Below are positions 9,279 to 17,967 of a stretch of DNA of 64,000 bases, one piece after another. Made by a program: the position numbers and the translations under genes. Numbering within the stretch: position 1 is the stretch's first letter; every line of letters begins with the position of its first letter. Where the stretch lies: the NCBI GenBank assembly GCA_022844485.1, contig JALHLQ010000007.1, positions 122,237-186,236 of the forward strand. The letters are read 5' to 3'. The notes under the pieces were generated by a model, which worked only from the letters and a program-made list of their open reading frames with translations, searched no databases and was not told the DNA's origin. Origin of the DNA: Xanthobacteraceae bacterium. GTDB lineage: Bacteria; Pseudomonadota; Alphaproteobacteria; Rhizobiales; Xanthobacteraceae.

Positions 9279-10265
9279 ATGAACAAGTGGCGGGTTGCAT
9301 TTTTTGCACTGAGCGTCTCGGCTCTGCCGGTGCAGGCCCAGACATATCAGCTGACCATGGCAGGAGCCAGTCCCGGCGGCTTGTGGTCGCTCCTCGGCGT
9401 TGGGGTCGACCGCGCGATGAAGGCAGCCTATCCCGGCTCGACCGTCACGTACCAAACCTCCGGAGGCGGGATCGCAAACGTCCAATTGCTCGATCAAAAG
9501 AAAGTGCCGCTCGGCGTCGTGCACAACGTTGAGCTCCGCATGGCGCAGAATGGCGACGAGCCGTTCCGTGCGCCTGTCAAGGACTTGCGCGTTATCGCGT
9601 ATCTCTACAATTGGGCTCCATTTCAGTTGATCCTTACTAAGGAGTTCGCCGATCGGCATGGCATCCGGAGATTCGAAGATATCGCAGCGAAAAAGCCACC
9701 ACTGCGCGTCGCGTTCAACCGGCGCGGCAATATCGGCTACATGGTCGTGGACCGGATGCTGCAATCCATCGGCGTGAGCCAAAGTGATATTCAGAAATGG
9801 GGCGGCGCTGTCGTGCTCGCGGCATCGGAAGAGCAAGCCGACTTGATACGAGATCGCCGGATCGATGGAATTTTCAATACGCTCTTTGTCGGTCAGCGAT
9901 CGCTGATCGAGGTGGGCCAGGCGATCCCGGTGGTGATGCTGCCAATCAACGAACAGACCATCAAGAACGTTGCAGCCTCCACCGGCACCGACCCGTTCGT
10001 GATTCCGGCAAACTCCTATGCCTGGCAGCCGGACGCGACCCCAACGCTGTCGGTTGGGGCGATGCTCGTCGCGCATAGCTCGATGAGCGATCAGGACGCC
10101 TACAATATCGCAAAGGCGCTCGTCGAACATGTTGGCGAGGTGCAGAGCGTTCATCCCTCGATGCGTGCGCTGACGCCGCAGTTTATGACGCAGCAGTCGG
10201 TCGCGCCGTTTCATCCAGGAGCAGAGAAGTACTTCAAGGAAAAAGGGCTGATGAAAGGGTCGTAG
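9279..10265 (+). CDS. TAXI family TRAP transporter solute-binding protein
   Basis: This 328-residue protein has a signal peptide (about 1-21, cleavage after VQAQ) and the TAXI/ImpL-type fold: MAGASPGGLWSLLGVG, YQTSGGGIANVQLL and a WGG stretch near 170. It would sit in the periplasm and deliver an organic acid or similar solute to the membrane permease encoded next. AGGGAGGG precedes the ATG. The family usually pairs with fused 4TM/12TM permeases, as here. Confidence 0.9.
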   Translation: MNKWRVAFFALSVSALPVQAQTYQLTMAGASPGGLWSLLGVGVDRAMKAAYPGSTVTYQTSGGGIANVQLLDQKKVPLGVVHNVELRMAQNGDEPFRAPVKDLRVIAYLYNWAPFQLILTKEFADRHGIRRFEDIAAKKPPLRVAFNRRGNIGYMVVDRMLQSIGVSQSDIQKWGGAVVLAASEEQADLIRDRRIDGIFNTLFVGQRSLIEVGQAIPVVMLPINEQTIKNVAASTGTDPFVIPANSYAWQPDATPTLSVGAMLVAHSSMSDQDAYNIAKALVEHVGEVQSVHPSMRALTPQFMTQQSVAPFHPGAEKYFKEKGLMKGS

Positions 10266-10272
10266 CTCGCAC

Positions 10273-10310
10273 GAAGCCGCTCCGCCGCCGTTTGCGGCGG
10301 ACCGGCTTCG
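10273..10310 (+). promoter_or_regulatory. GC-rich hairpin between TRAP genes
   Basis: An inverted repeat with arms GAAGCCG...CGGCTTC and an inner CCGCCG...CGGCGG lies between the binding-protein stop and the permease start. It lacks a T-tract, so it is more likely an mRNA-processing or attenuation hairpin that keeps binding-protein mRNA more abundant than permease mRNA, as seen in other transporter operons. Confidence 0.5.
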
Positions 10311-10331
10311 GCCATGGAAGGAATTCAGCGT

Positions 10332-12248
10332 ATGCTTGTCGACGTTCTGTTCGGCACTGGGAAAGCCCGCCATCCGCCCGGCGCGCTCGGCGCTCTAATC
10401 AAGTGCTTTGCTGCCCTCCTTGCCCTTTGGGTGATCTATAGCGTCGTCCTGGTCGTCACCGACATTTTTGGGATGACGGTCATCTTTCTCTCGGCGATCC
10501 TTGTTCTCGTCTTCCTCACGATCGCGGCGTCCACGAAGTCAAACAGCGACTACCCTCCGTGGTACGATTGGATACTTGCAGGCTTTGCCGCACTGTCTGG
10601 CGGCTATTTCTGGTTCAATCTCGGCGCGATCACGAACCGGATCACACTGTTCGATCCGTTGTCCCCCGCCGAATTCTGGTTTGGCGTCGCCATCGTCGGC
10701 CTGACGTTGGAGGCGACGCGACGATCGGTCGGGCTCGGGCTCACGCTGGTCGTGCTGACGTTCATGGCCTACAATCTCTTTGGTCACCTGATCGGGGGAG
10801 CACTTGGCCACGGTGTGATTCCGCCTGAGCACTTCATCGATACGACCGTGTACACGACGGACGCGATCTATGGCGTGCCGCTGCGCGTCGCTGCGACCTA
10901 CGCCTTTCTGTTCGTCTTGTTCGGGACCATGTTATCGCGCGCGGGCGGCGCGGATTTCTTCTACCGCATGGGGGCCCTGCTCACTGGCCGAACCGCGGGC
11001 GGCACAGCGAAGATCGCCGTCATTTCATCCGGCGCCTATGGAATGATTTCGGGCAGCCCCGTGTCGGACGTGGTCACCACCGGATCGGTGACGATTCCGA
11101 CGATGGAACGGGCCGGCTATCACAAGGAAACTGCTGGCGGCATCGAAGTCGCGGCCTCGACTGGGGGATCGATCATGCCTCCGGTCATGGGCTCGGTCGC
11201 GTTCATCATGGCTGAGTATACCGGCATTCCATATTATGAAATCGCGCTGTCCGCGCTGATTCCCGCTTTGCTCTACTATCTCGGCGTGTTCGTGCAGGTG
11301 CACTACCTGTCGAAGCGGCTCGGCATGCGCGGGCTTCCCGCTTCGGAGATTCCGAGCTTCAGAGAAGCGATCCAGGGCGGTGAACTGTTTCTCATCCCGC
11401 TCGGGGCCATCATCGTCGGGCTTGCGCTCGGATACTCCGCCACGTTCGTAGCGGTGTTTGGCACGATCGCCGTCTTCCTGGTCGCGCTATTTCGAAAGAT
11501 TACCCGCATCGGTCTAATCGAACTCTACGACGTTCTCGCCGAAACGACTTTCAAGATCATCGGCGTCACGGCTGCGTGCGCGGCGGCCGGACTGGTCATC
11601 GGCGGGCTCTCAATGACCGGCCTCGCGGCGAAGTTCTCGTCCCTGATCCTTGCGGTCAGCGGCGACTGGCTGTTCGTGTCGTTGCTCATCGCCGCGGCAA
11701 TCACCATCCTGCTTGGGATGGGCATGCCCACGCCAAGCGTCTACATCCTGGCGACTGTGCTCGTCGGGCCAGTGTTGCAGAAGCTCGGCCTATCCGTGTT
11801 GGTGGCCAACATGTTCCTACTCTACTTCTCGGTGCTGTCGGCGAGCACGCCGCCCGTCGCCGTCGCTGCCTATGCCGCCGCTGCAATCGCCGGCGGCAAT
11901 CCGATCCGGATCGGCGCTATCGCGACCAAGTTGTCGATTGCCGCGATGATCGTGCCGTTCTCGTTCGCTTACAGCCCGGAACTTCTCCTGGTTGGGTCGA
12001 CGATCGACGTCAGCATCGCGATCGTCACCGCAATCATAGGAGTCTACCTCGTCGCTGTCGCAGCCGAAGGATACTTCCAGGCGCCGCTGTCCGCGTGGTC
12101 GCGCGTGGCGATCGGGACTGCCGGCCTGTGCTTCGTGGCGCCCTCCATCACCCTGAGCGCGCTGGGAGCCTTGCTGCTGGTGCTGGGATTTCTTCCGAGC
12201 ATAAGGGGCAAGCTGTTCGCGGCTCGCAATGTCAAGGGGCACGGTTAG
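10332..12248 (+). CDS. TRAP transporter permease, fused DctQM (4TM/12TM) type
   Basis: A long hydrophobic protein (about 638 residues) with many membrane spans. It carries TRAP DctM-type loops such as SGSPVSDVVTTGSVTIP and GMGMPTPSVYILATVL, and the N-terminal 150 residues supply the small-subunit (DctQ-like) spans. It forms the sodium-driven inner-membrane channel for the TAXI binding protein upstream. GGAAGGA at 10316 favours the ATG at 10332; the ATG at 10314 is an alternative start in the same frame. It is the last clearly core gene before the accessory DNA. Confidence 0.9.
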   Translation: MLVDVLFGTGKARHPPGALGALIKCFAALLALWVIYSVVLVVTDIFGMTVIFLSAILVLVFLTIAASTKSNSDYPPWYDWILAGFAALSGGYFWFNLGAITNRITLFDPLSPAEFWFGVAIVGLTLEATRRSVGLGLTLVVLTFMAYNLFGHLIGGALGHGVIPPEHFIDTTVYTTDAIYGVPLRVAATYAFLFVLFGTMLSRAGGADFFYRMGALLTGRTAGGTAKIAVISSGAYGMISGSPVSDVVTTGSVTIPTMERAGYHKETAGGIEVAASTGGSIMPPVMGSVAFIMAEYTGIPYYEIALSALIPALLYYLGVFVQVHYLSKRLGMRGLPASEIPSFREAIQGGELFLIPLGAIIVGLALGYSATFVAVFGTIAVFLVALFRKITRIGLIELYDVLAETTFKIIGVTAACAAAGLVIGGLSMTGLAAKFSSLILAVSGDWLFVSLLIAAAITILLGMGMPTPSVYILATVLVGPVLQKLGLSVLVANMFLLYFSVLSASTPPVAVAAYAAAAIAGGNPIRIGAIATKLSIAAMIVPFSFAYSPELLLVGSTIDVSIAIVTAIIGVYLVAVAAEGYFQAPLSAWSRVAIGTAGLCFVAPSITLSALGALLLVLGFLPSIRGKLFAARNVKGHG

Positions 12249-12501
12249 GCGAAGCGTGATTTCTCGTACTCGTGTCGACGCACAGATAACCGAACCAGCC
12301 AGCGCAGCATCTCTCGCATAACTCGGGCTGGAATTTTCCAGATGCAGGAGAGCGAAGTGGCTATTGCCTCCACATCGAAGGCGGAAGTCCTATCGTCTTG
12401 AGTTTCGAGGCTTCGTCCGAGACGCGCGTCTCTTCGAAGGAGATTCGGCGCGGGCGTGCCTTTGGGACCGGGCACGGGACGATGACTGCGGCTTGTCGTG
12501 C
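12249..12501. other. Junction stretch without a supported gene
   Basis: About 250 bp between the TRAP permease and the first accessory gene. A 76-codon minus-strand frame covers it (12245-12475) but has no family resemblance, no clear ribosome site, and overlaps the permease stop. I see no RNA gene here. Confidence 0.4.
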
Positions 12502-12699
12502 TCAGGCGCAGAGAGCAGCATATTCGTGCTGGATCTGGTTGAGATTTTCGTAAGAAGTCTTCCGCAGCTGGACCAACGTACCGATGCCATCCTCGACTGT
12601 GCTGACCGATGACGCTGTGATGCGCTGCACCTCAGCAATGTAATCGCGAAGGTCTATTAGAACTCTCTCCTCAGCATTCGACAAATCGAGCTTGTTCAT
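12502..12699 (-). CDS. Small hypothetical protein
   Basis: A 65-residue frame beginning MNKLDLSNAEERV and continuing as a mostly helical, charged chain (DLRDYIAEVQ, LVQLRKTSYENLN). Its composition looks coding, unlike the neighbouring frames. No family is recognised. The open frame continues upstream to 12807 and crosses the tRNA-like segment at 12770, so the coding part probably starts at 12699. It is the first gene on the accessory side. Confidence 0.4.
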   Translation of the reverse strand: MNKLDLSNAEERVLIDLRDYIAEVQRITASSVSTVEDGIGTLVQLRKTSYENLNQIQHEYAALCA

Positions 12700-12769
12700 G
12701 ACTGTATAGAGCAAGCAGTTTGGTTCTGAGCCGCGGGCGCGTTTTGATTCCAGAACAATCAGAGCGATT

Positions 12770-12787
12770 TGGTGCCAGGGGCGGAAG
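12770..12787 (-). repeat. Degenerate copy of the tRNA-Phe 3' end (candidate distal attachment site)
   Basis: Read on the minus strand this is TTCCGCCCCTGGCACCA, which matches the last bases of the tRNA-Phe gene at 63052 except for one missing G in CTGGGC. It lies where core genes give way to accessory genes. It could be the far end of an island integrated at tRNA-Phe. The match is short and has an indel, so chance is possible. Confidence 0.35.
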
Positions 12788-12799
12788 CTCACTGAGACT

Positions 12800-13207
12800 G
12801 TAACCACTTATGCTAACTCTCGAATCTCCAATGGAGGAAATGTCCGTACCCGCAGATGTACCCGCACCAATAGGACGATCCTCCTTGAAAGTGGATACTA
12901 GGTTTGGAATCGAACCATCACCTGACTGGCGATCTGCCTTGGGCTGCTGAGGCTCGATTCGAGGGACGACGCAAGGCCAGCACTACTTTACCACAGATGG
13001 CGCCTGGTGAACGCTATTGCTGCGCACACAGTTGACCGTCATGTCCCGGCGGGACTTCTCTTCCACTATCTCCCGCGAGCCTGAATGGATGGGCTTCCTT
13101 GCTCGCAGCAAATGCGACGGCGACTCCGCCAACGCGACGTAAGGGCCGCTATATAACACTGAGGGAACCCTGGTTGCAGAAGATGAAGGTCGTTTAAGGG
13201 GGCCGCA
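12800..13207. other. Non-coding stretch with integrase-leader-like direct repeats
   Basis: No gene is supported here. Around 12844-12868 the sequence CGTACCC...ATGTACCC repeats the pattern found upstream of the integrase at 62919-62936. At 12907-12918 is GGAATCGAACCA, the T-arm sequence shared with the tRNA-Phe gene. Together these look like debris of an old integrase leader and attachment site. A shorter version of the GGGCCGC motif stands at 13143, and TAAGGGGGCCGC stands just before the next gene. Confidence 0.35.
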
Positions 13208-13228
13208 ATGAGCAGGTGCGCTGCATGA
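13208..13228 (+). CDS. Six-codon leader ORF overlapping the next gene
   Basis: An ATG placed 5 bases after AAGGGGG opens a frame encoding MSRCAA, whose TGA (13226-13228) overlaps the ATG of the regulator gene at 13225 as ATGA. The good ribosome site belongs to this mini-ORF, so the main gene is probably reached by translational coupling. A GTG at 13216 in the main frame is the alternative reading. Confidence 0.35.
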   Translation: MSRCAA

Positions 13229-13689
13229 GAAGAGGCGAAGAGTTTGCGCAATTAGTGCACCGTATTCTGGTCTCAGGCGGCCAGGACAGCGTGAGAACTA
13301 TCGCGGCCAAGATGGGCCTCAGCTACGAGGTCCTGTACGCGCGCATTAGCAATCGGACGCCGTTCTCTGCCGACGAGATAAGAGACCTGCTGAGGGCTGT
13401 GAGCGATCCTCGCATTGTGTCATATCTACTTGAGGGAACTCCGTATGTAGCCGCTGAGCGCCTTCCCGGCACGTTGCATGGACGTGAGGATAGCATCTGG
13501 AAAGCAGCCCACCGCGTAGTTTTCGAGGCTGCAGACGTACTAGAGGCAATCGAAGCGGCATTGAAGGATGAGCGGATCGATAACCGAGATGCCACAGCTA
13601 TCCGAGCGGAGATCGAGGCAGCAGAGCGAGTTCTACTGGGGCTTCGGGAATACCTCCGCCAGCTAGACGGCAGCACCCGCAAGCCGTAA
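13225..13689 (+). CDS. Phage CII-like regulatory protein
   Basis: This 154-residue protein has an N-terminal HTH-like segment (GQDSVRTIAAKMGLSYEVLY) followed by NRTPFSADEIRDLLRAVSDP, the pattern of the phage regulatory CII family, and a helical C-terminus. In phages such proteins control lysogeny genes by DNA binding. It is the first clear mobile-element gene on the left of the accessory region. Confidence 0.7.
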   Translation: MRRGEEFAQLVHRILVSGGQDSVRTIAAKMGLSYEVLYARISNRTPFSADEIRDLLRAVSDPRIVSYLLEGTPYVAAERLPGTLHGREDSIWKAAHRVVFEAADVLEAIEAALKDERIDNRDATAIRAEIEAAERVLLGLREYLRQLDGSTRKP

Positions 13690-13772
13690 AAATTTGGGTG
13701 TACGTTTTGATGGTGTGCCCCCGATCCGCTCGCTAACCTGTCTGGAGTCGCTCGCCCGCCAGGGAGGCTCCG

Positions 13773-14234
13773 ATGAAGAGCTACGTGACGAAGATCCTCC
13801 AACCCGATGAGCAGATCATTGTCACGGGCCGCCTTCACTGGATCACTTACCTTAGTCCTTTTTTCATATTTGTAGCAGCAACAGGGCTGCTTGTTCTTGC
13901 GCAATGGATCAGTCCAGCTGGCGAGTTCTTGACCATTGCGGTCCTCGCGCTTTACGCCATCGCAGCACTATCGTTCCTATATAGATGGTTCATTCGGTGG
14001 ATTACCGAGTTGACGGTAACCAACAAGCGCGTCGTCTATGGCCAGAGCTTTATCTTTCGTCGAACAGTCGAAATGCATATGGATAAAGTCGAGTCTGTTC
14101 GCGTCGACCAGTCTGTGCTAGGTAGACTTCTTGATTACGGTACAATTCATGTACTTGGCACAGGTCAGGGGATAGAGCACCTTCACCGAATGGGTTCCCC
14201 TCTGACAATTCGAAATGCGATAACGGCAACCTGA
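13773..14234 (+). CDS. PH (bPH2-type) domain membrane protein
   Basis: This 153-residue protein has two membrane segments (about 25-45 and 50-72), then a bacterial PH domain: ELTVTNKRVVYGQSF, MHMDKVESVRVDQSVLGRLL and DYGTIHVLGTGQG. GGGAGG before the ATG at 13773 is a good ribosome site. The fold is a membrane-anchored binding module without catalytic activity. It is the first gene of a four-gene plus-strand cassette with lower GC than its surroundings; the next gene starts 14 bp on. Confidence 0.8.
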   Translation: MKSYVTKILQPDEQIIVTGRLHWITYLSPFFIFVAATGLLVLAQWISPAGEFLTIAVLALYAIAALSFLYRWFIRWITELTVTNKRVVYGQSFIFRRTVEMHMDKVESVRVDQSVLGRLLDYGTIHVLGTGQGIEHLHRMGSPLTIRNAITAT

Positions 14235-14247
14235 TTCCGGAGTGCCT

Positions 14248-15066
14248 ATGAGCTACTACCGCAGCGAACAATTGCTTTCCGAGCCCGTTCGGCTCTCTGT
14301 GTTCGTCGCGGTTTTACTGATCGTATTAAGCATAATTCTCTACTATGCAGTTTCACCAGATGCTTTGACTTGGTTTCTTACTGTCGTGGGAATTATCGGT
14401 TTTGGTGGACTCTGCACGTTTGCCGGCTCGATAACTGCGACATATCGCAATCACCGCCTAGCGCATATATGGCGTACTAATACTCTTAGATGGGTGATCA
14501 TAAAGCCTCAATACCAAGGACGGATGGCACGTATCGAAGATATACTCGCGGCGGAACAATTTCGCGACACGTTTGCAAAACATGGTATTGCATTTACCGA
14601 TTTAGACGACCGCAAACCGATACCGGTAGATCATAACATCATTTTCATATGCGGACCTGAAGCTAATCAGGCCTCAGCCAAAATCGCCCGGCAGTACCCG
14701 CTCTCTATTGAGTACCGTTACGACGCCGCCACACACCTTCCCTACTTTTTTGATCACGTCGAAAACAAGGCACTCTATTCACCCAGTGACCAGGATAAAA
14801 ATGAACATCTGGATCTGGCGCTTGTGGCCAAGCTGACTTCGCGAAACAGCAGTTCTATCAACGTCTTTTGCTGGGGTCTCCACGGCCCTGGGACAACTGG
14901 CGCAGCTCGATGGTTGTTCGAGGACGAATTCCTCGATCAATGTCGCAAGGAACCACCTACCCGCGATTTTGTCGCATTGATAAGTGTGCCGTATCAGACG
15001 TTCGACGTTGTCGGAACACCCCGACTGCAAACAATCAGAAAAGGTATTGCCGTTTACCGAGAGTAG
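14248..15066 (+). CDS. Two-TM protein with a soluble domain of unknown type
   Basis: This 272-residue protein has two N-terminal membrane spans (about 14-36 and 43-66) and a cytoplasmic domain of about 200 residues. The domain shows an alternating strand/helix pattern with NIIFICGPEANQASAKIA near residue 133 and VFCWGLHGPGTTGAARWLF near 210, both glycine-rich turns that could bind a nucleotide or other ligand. I recognise no named family. GGAG precedes the ATG at 14248; a GTG at 14242 is possible. It is only 4 bp from the radical SAM gene, so the two are co-translated or nearly so. Confidence 0.65.
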   Translation: MSYYRSEQLLSEPVRLSVFVAVLLIVLSIILYYAVSPDALTWFLTVVGIIGFGGLCTFAGSITATYRNHRLAHIWRTNTLRWVIIKPQYQGRMARIEDILAAEQFRDTFAKHGIAFTDLDDRKPIPVDHNIIFICGPEANQASAKIARQYPLSIEYRYDAATHLPYFFDHVENKALYSPSDQDKNEHLDLALVAKLTSRNSSSINVFCWGLHGPGTTGAARWLFEDEFLDQCRKEPPTRDFVALISVPYQTFDVVGTPRLQTIRKGIAVYRE

Positions 15067-15070
15067 ACAA

Positions 15071-16762
15071 ATGGCCCACATTACCTTTATCCAACCCCGG
15101 AATGCAGCAGCGGAGATGTATGTCAATCCGCTCGAACTGCAACGTCTAGCGGGGTTTATCCGCCACAATAACGCTGGTCGCCTTTCTGTGACACTTCTTG
15201 ATTTGAATGTGCAGGGTACAACACAAATAGACCTGTCTAGTATCTTGTCTGCGACCGATCTTCTGATTGTTGGAACTCCGGCCGGCTCTATAGACTTCAT
15301 CAAGACAATGCCTGTCGATTCGTACCTGGATCGCGGGGGCCTACTCGTATTTGTCGGCGAGACAGTTACAGATGGGCTTCCGGAGCCTTTGCTCCGCGAA
15401 TTCTGGGTTCCCGGACATCTGATTGTGGCCTTTTCTGGAATGGCAGAGTCGGGGTTCGAGTTGATGACCCAGAGCTTGCTTGAAGACAATACCGTCAATC
15501 CGGCGATACCCGACATACATTGGATTGATGCATACGGAACGTATCATCAAGGTCGTCGTTCGGTCCACGCGCACACACTTGTAGCTGTCGAACCTTTCTT
15601 TCCCTCCGATATTGTCGATGAAATCCGTAGGCGCGGGCTTTTTGCGCTTCTTGATGGTCTGACGCGGGGATGCGAGCATTATTGCAGCTACTGTCGATTG
15701 AATAACAGCAAGCATACGTCGGGTCGTGTACAGACGGTAGACGCGCGTCCAGTCAAAGTGATGGAACAGCTATCACACTCTCTTGGACGGCAGCTCTATG
15801 TTCAGTTCAGGGACGAGAACTTCTTTGGCGGACGCACTCCCGAGGAGCGCAAGCAACGGCTGACTGAAATTCGCAGACTGGCAGCGGAACTAATAGCTAC
15901 CGGCTTTTTAGGAATGATCGGAATTGACACCCGTGCAGACACGGTTATTGATTTACGCGAAGATAAAGAGGTTGCGCGCGAACGCATACAGGCATGGCGG
16001 GAGTTAGTCGCAGCAGGATTAAGGTATGCGTATCTCGGGATCGAGTCATTTTCAAAACGTCAGCTCAAGCGGTATAGCAAACGGCTTGACCTTGAGTGCG
16101 TCCTGCCTGCCTTCACATTTCTCGATTCACTAAATGTCTCTTACACCATCGGCCTGATCATATTGGATCCGTTGGTATCGCTGGAGGAGATACAAGATAG
16201 CGTAAGCTTTATTGAGCGCCATGGGCTCTACCACAGCGCTGCTTCTTTGCTCAAGGAGATGCGCGTTGGGGTACGAAGTCCCTATTACAGGCTTCTGTCT
16301 AACGCGTCTTCCTCCCAACATAGACCGCGACTTTCCAATTTTCTTTACCTGGATAGCAATTCTGTCGCGTATGCTGACGCGAGGGTTGCTGAAGTCGTAC
16401 CAATAACCAGAGCAGTGCATAGCCTGTTTGCTGAGAATGGCTACAGACATTCGGATTTGGCTGTTATAAGTTCAATCGGACGATATGAACCCGGTCATGC
16501 AATTCGGCAAATTCCAGAACTTGTAGGACGCATGGAGGTTGACATCTGGAAGTATTTGATCAGTTCTCCTGGTATATCGCATACTGCTAAGAAAGTGGAT
16601 GTATTCGCGATCTGCCGCAACTCACTCTCTCAAATCAGATTGGCACTTCACCACAGCTCCCACTTGTCCTCAACTGACCCCACTCGACGTATCATTCGCG
16701 ATTATTACCTGCGTGTGTTTGAACGCGTCGAGCTCGCTTTCGATCGGCTGGTTTCGGAGTAA
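15071..16762 (+). CDS. Radical SAM enzyme with N-terminal extension
   Basis: This 563-residue protein has a Rossmann-like N-terminal domain (1-190; DLLIVGTPAGS near 70) resembling the cobalamin-binding half of B12-type radical SAM enzymes but lacking the DxHxxG motif. The cluster motif follows: Cys201, Cys205 and Cys208 in GCEHYCSYCRLN. Downstream barrel features include RDENFFGGR, GIDTRADT and YLGIESFSK. The reaction is unknown. The neighbours are a PH-domain protein, a 2TM protein and a Gfo/Idh/MocA oxidoreductase, so it may make or modify a small molecule used by the membrane pair. Codon use is less GC-biased than in the core genes. Confidence 0.8.
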   Translation: MAHITFIQPRNAAAEMYVNPLELQRLAGFIRHNNAGRLSVTLLDLNVQGTTQIDLSSILSATDLLIVGTPAGSIDFIKTMPVDSYLDRGGLLVFVGETVTDGLPEPLLREFWVPGHLIVAFSGMAESGFELMTQSLLEDNTVNPAIPDIHWIDAYGTYHQGRRSVHAHTLVAVEPFFPSDIVDEIRRRGLFALLDGLTRGCEHYCSYCRLNNSKHTSGRVQTVDARPVKVMEQLSHSLGRQLYVQFRDENFFGGRTPEERKQRLTEIRRLAAELIATGFLGMIGIDTRADTVIDLREDKEVARERIQAWRELVAAGLRYAYLGIESFSKRQLKRYSKRLDLECVLPAFTFLDSLNVSYTIGLIILDPLVSLEEIQDSVSFIERHGLYHSAASLLKEMRVGVRSPYYRLLSNASSSQHRPRLSNFLYLDSNSVAYADARVAEVVPITRAVHSLFAENGYRHSDLAVISSIGRYEPGHAIRQIPELVGRMEVDIWKYLISSPGISHTAKKVDVFAICRNSLSQIRLALHHSSHLSSTDPTRRIIRDYYLRVFERVELAFDRLVSE

Positions 16763-16816
16763 CCCCCTGCTTCAGTATTTGGAGAATAGTGCCAATTTAT
16801 GGTATTGTGGCGCTCA

Positions 16817-17836
16817 ATGACAACAAGCAATTCTCTTACCGAAGTCAAATGGGGATTTCTAGGCTGCGGTTCCGTGACCGAAAGCACTAGTGGGCCGGCC
16901 TTCGGCCGCATTGCTAACAGCACTGTTCACGCGATTATGCGACGTACTCTCCCGCGGGCGAAACTTTCGGCCGAGAGACTTGGAGCGAAAAAATGGTACG
17001 ATTCCGTAGACATGTTGGTCAATGATCCCGAGGTGGATGCAATCTACATTGCTACCCCACCTGGCTGTCATTTGGATCACGCGCTGGCCTGTTGCAGGGC
17101 GAAGAAGCCTGCATACATTGAGAAACCTTTTGCTCGCAATTTCACCGAGGCGACTGCGATCACCGACGCGTTTGAGCGGGAACACGTACCGCTCTTCGTA
17201 GCACATTATCGCAGAGCGCTCCCCCGCTTCTTAGAACTGAAGCGGATTATCGACTCTGGAGAAATTGGTATCGTTCGGGATGTCCATGTTCGCCTAATGA
17301 GACGTTTTGCTGACGATAAGGATCATCCTTGGCTGTTCTCTCCGGAGCTGTCGGGTGGCGGTAAGTTTTTCGATATTGCCCCTCATACTATAGACCTCTT
17401 GGTCTTTCTTTTTGGATTGTTTCAAAATGTGCATGGTAATGCTATTACAACGAAAGATGCTAGACACTTGGAAGACGTGGTGGTGTTTTCATTTGAAACC
17501 AGCACGCACGTACTTGGGACTGCTAACTTCAATCTTGTTGCGGATACGAAGAAGGATGAGTTGAGAATATACGGCTCGCTTGGCTCAGTGTCTGCGACGA
17601 TACACGGGGATCCGCCTTACGTGATCCGCGGTATTAGCGGCGACCGCGAAGTCGCCATCCGTAATCCAACCTACATCGAGCAACCGATGATAGAAGAGGT
17701 CGTTAAGTTTCTCCTTGGCTCTCAAGCATCGCCCTGCTTTGGAAGAGAGGCTTTGGAAACGTATAGGATAATCGACATCATTCTGTCCGACTTTTACGGC
17801 GGCCGGGACGGAGCTTTTTGGACACGACGCAAGTAA
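16817..17836 (+). CDS. Gfo/Idh/MocA family NAD(P)-dependent oxidoreductase
   Basis: This 339-residue protein has the N-terminal Rossmann motif GFLGCGSVTE, the conserved IEKPFARN (EKP) near residue 100, and a C-terminal alpha/beta domain with GGGKFFDIAPHTIDLL. Such enzymes oxidise or reduce sugar or inositol hydroxyls. The ATG at 16817 is chosen because the Rossmann strand begins 12 residues on; the frame is open from 16799. It is the last gene of the AT-richer cassette, 54 bp after the radical SAM gene. Confidence 0.85.
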   Translation: MTTSNSLTEVKWGFLGCGSVTESTSGPAFGRIANSTVHAIMRRTLPRAKLSAERLGAKKWYDSVDMLVNDPEVDAIYIATPPGCHLDHALACCRAKKPAYIEKPFARNFTEATAITDAFEREHVPLFVAHYRRALPRFLELKRIIDSGEIGIVRDVHVRLMRRFADDKDHPWLFSPELSGGGKFFDIAPHTIDLLVFLFGLFQNVHGNAITTKDARHLEDVVVFSFETSTHVLGTANFNLVADTKKDELRIYGSLGSVSATIHGDPPYVIRGISGDREVAIRNPTYIEQPMIEEVVKFLLGSQASPCFGREALETYRIIDIILSDFYGGRDGAFWTRRK

Positions 17837-17906
17837 TCAGTTGCAATCTTTTTTGGTCGGGAGGTTAGTGCGCAGACTTCGTTACTGATTGGAAGTTATC
17901 ACTTGA

Positions 17907-17930
17907 AAGAGCCGCCTGGCGGCGGCTCTT
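17907..17930 (-). terminator. Hairpin terminator, possibly bidirectional
   Basis: A near-perfect inverted repeat AAGAGCCGCC...GGCGGCTCTT lies between the oxidoreductase stop and the minus-strand pseudogene stop. On the minus strand it is followed by TTTC, so it best serves the pseudogene transcript and may also stop the plus-strand cassette. Confidence 0.5.
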
Positions 17931-17967
17931 AGTGCGAATGGCTCGTCTGGCTACCGCCTATGCAGCG

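Noticed and set aside
12906..12918. A second tRNA gene at the left junction
   Set aside because: Only the T-arm-like GGAATCGAACCA is present; no cloverleaf can be built around it.
13066..13251. Minus-strand 61-codon frame
   Set aside because: It overlaps the start of the CII-like gene and has no coding features.
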